NCBI GenBank assembly: GCA_021298335.1
Contig: JAJTEZ010000012.1
Location: 1-35,658, forward strand
DNA length: 35,658 nt
From: Saprospiraceae bacterium
Lineage (GTDB): Bacteria > Bacteroidota > Bacteroidia > Chitinophagales > Saprospiraceae
Direction of reading: 5' to 3'
Each line of letters begins with the position of its first letter. Position 1 is the stretch's first letter. Below the pieces are notes generated by a model, which saw nothing but the letters and a program-made list of their open reading frames with translations, did not search any database and had not been told where the DNA came from. The translations under genes and the position numbers were made by a program. This document shows, piece after piece, positions 34,442-35,658 of this stretch.

Positions 34442-35658
34442 TTATGGTTCGTAGTCGAGACCGAGATTTGTAATCAGTTCCTCTCCAGCGATGTACCTCA
34501 AAGTATTTTCCAGTTTATTCAACTGCTTGAAAATGTCGTGCATAGGGTGTACTCCTTTGGGTGCCTGCGGCGATTTTAAATAGAAGGACAGCCATTCCTG
34601 AATGCCCGACATTCCGGATCTTTTTGCCAAATCGAGGAAAATTGCCAGATCCAGAACCAGGGGAGCTGCAAGAATAGAATCTCTGCAAAGAAAATCTACT
34701 TTAATTTGCATCGGATAATTGAGCCATCCCCGGATATCAATATTATCCCATCCTTCTTTATTGTCGCCGCGGGGCGGATAGTAGTTGATACGAACTTTGT
34801 GGTAGAGATTCCCGTATAATTCCGGATAAAGCTGAGGTTCGAGTATGTCTTCGAGTACACCAAGCTTGGAGACTTCCTTGGTTTTAAAGTTGTCGGGGTC
34901 ATCCAGTACTTCACCGTCCCGATTGCCCAGGATATTGGTAGAAAACCAGCCCTCTATGCCGATAGCCCGCGCCTTCAGGCCAGGCGCGAGTACAGTTTTC
35001 ATGAGTGTTTGTCCGGTTTTAAAATCTTTTCCTGCTATGGGCGTACCTGTTTGTTTTGCCAGTTCGACCATGGCAGGCACATCACAGGATAAGTTGGGAG
35101 CCCCATTGGCGTATGGGATTCCCATTTTGATTGCGGCATAGGCATAAATCATGCTGGGTGGTATATCCCTGTGATTCTCCCTGAGTCCCTTTTCCAGGGC
35201 CTCAAGTGACTGGTGTACTTCTGATTCTTTGATGTAAATTTCTGTAGATCCACACCATACCATTACGATTCGGTCACAATCATTTTCTTTTTTAAACTTC
35301 TCGATATCCTTCATCAAGGCCTCAGCCAGATCCATTTTTGTTGCCCCTTTTTTCACGTGTCTCCCATCGAGTCGCTTGACATACTCATGGTCAAACACAG
35401 CCTTCATAGGTTTAATCTTTTCGAGTTGAGGCTTGAGTTTTTTCAGGAGGTCTTTTTCGAGAACTTCGGCATGTTTTGCTGCTTCGTAAGCATTATCCTC
35501 AAACACATCCCATCCGCCAAATACGATATTTTTTAAGGGTTGAAGTGGGACAATATCCTGAATAAGAGGTTGTTTATTTTCTGTACGTTTGCCAATTCTC
35601 ATTCTGCCCATTTGTGTCAGAGAACCAATAGGTAAACCAATACCTTTATTGACTGCCA
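34442..35658 (-). CDS. ino1: Inositol-3-phosphate synthase (eukaryote-like MIPS), 5' end cut by window
   Basis: The gene enters from the right edge in frame (AVNKGIGLPIGSLTQ before MGRMRIGKRTENK), so its start lies outside; about 405 codons are visible. Landmarks are VFGGWDVFEDNAYEAA, GAPNLSCDVPA, GKDFKTGQTLMKT with the catalytic lysines, NGW-equivalent IEGWFSTNILGNRDG, and KVRINYYPPRGDNKEGWDNIDI. The enzyme converts glucose-6-phosphate to myo-inositol-3-phosphate using NAD. It supplies the head group for phosphatidylinositol and derived lipids, which many Bacteroidota make. A terminator and the pgpA-like gene follow, which support an inositol-lipid locus. The internal ATG at 35611 is not the real start. 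Confidence 0.95.
   Translation of the reverse strand, partial: AVNKGIGLPIGSLTQMGRMRIGKRTENKQPLIQDIVPLQPLKNIVFGGWDVFEDNAYEAAKHAEVLEKDLLKKLKPQLEKIKPMKAVFDHEYVKRLDGRHVKKGATKMDLAEALMKDIEKFKKENDCDRIVMVWCGSTEIYIKESEVHQSLEALEKGLRENHRDIPPSMIYAYAAIKMGIPYANGAPNLSCDVPAMVELAKQTGTPIAGKDFKTGQTLMKTVLAPGLKARAIGIEGWFSTNILGNRDGEVLDDPDNFKTKEVSKLGVLEDILEPQLYPELYGNLYHKVRINYYPPRGDNKEGWDNIDIRGWLNYPMQIKVDFLCRDSILAAPLVLDLAIFLDLAKRSGMSGIQEWLSFYLKSPQAPKGVHPMHDIFKQLNKLENTLRYIAGEELITNLGLDYEP

Noticed and set aside
1-35658. tRNA genes, CRISPR arrays, insertion sequences or defence systems
   Set aside because: Intergenic regions show no cloverleaf with a T-loop motif, no regularly spaced repeats, and no transposase- or nuclease-like reading frames.

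Overview
The window looks like the chromosome of an aerobic, free-living Bacteroidota bacterium, probably of a Saprospirales/Chitinophagales/Cytophagales type. The evidence is a fused ccoN-ccoO gene with a single-haem CcoP, a type IX secretion C-terminal sorting domain, an OMP_b-brl_3-type TonB receptor, lipoproteins with Bacteroidota lipoboxes, starts with weak or absent Shine-Dalgarno sequences, and two promoters of the Bacteroidota kind (TTG, 20 bp, TAnnTTTG). I saw no tRNA, rRNA, CRISPR array, transposase or phage gene. The region reads as core chromosome.

Layout. 1-5473 (minus): cbb3 oxidase operon ccoS-ccoNO-ccoQ-ccoP-ccoG-fixH, cut off inside fixH. 5860-10041 (plus): alpha/beta hydrolase, S41 processing protease, tsaB and two ArsR-type regulators, closed by a strong terminator. 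10259-11272 (plus): seven-helix membrane protein with a stub of an AraC-type helix-turn-helix. 11407-19872 (minus): HtrA protease, 3-hydroxyacyl-CoA dehydrogenase, TonB-dependent receptor, TonB C-terminal-domain protein, a broken sorbosone/PQQ-type sugar dehydrogenase and odhB. 19983-25813 (minus): tight run cotH-like, SLC13 transporter, PAP2-like protein, dapD and a split dacB. 25973-32089: two acyl-CoA dehydrogenases sharing a promoter/operator, with prfC, a small unknown gene and an SCP2 protein between them. 32311-33474 (plus): unknown lipoprotein. 33536-35658 (minus): inositol-phosphate synthase (5' cut), pgpA-like phosphatase and gtrA-like gene, which look like part of an inositol-lipid pathway.

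Most notable: several conserved genes carry small lesions. CcoN lacks about 22 residues including the histidine ligand of low-spin haem b. The CotH protein lacks two conserved blocks of about 22 and 26 residues. The sugar dehydrogenase lacks about 35 residues with loss of frame. dacB is split by a perfect 8-bp tandem duplication whose removal restores one reading frame. Either this locus is decaying or phase-varying, or the assembly dropped short conserved segments; read mapping would decide. Regulatory signals worth attention are the identical 17-bp element at both acyl-CoA dehydrogenase promoters, a 45-bp perfect inverted repeat before the 3-hydroxyacyl-CoA dehydrogenase gene, and an intrinsic terminator whose U-tract runs straight into the pgpA start codon.
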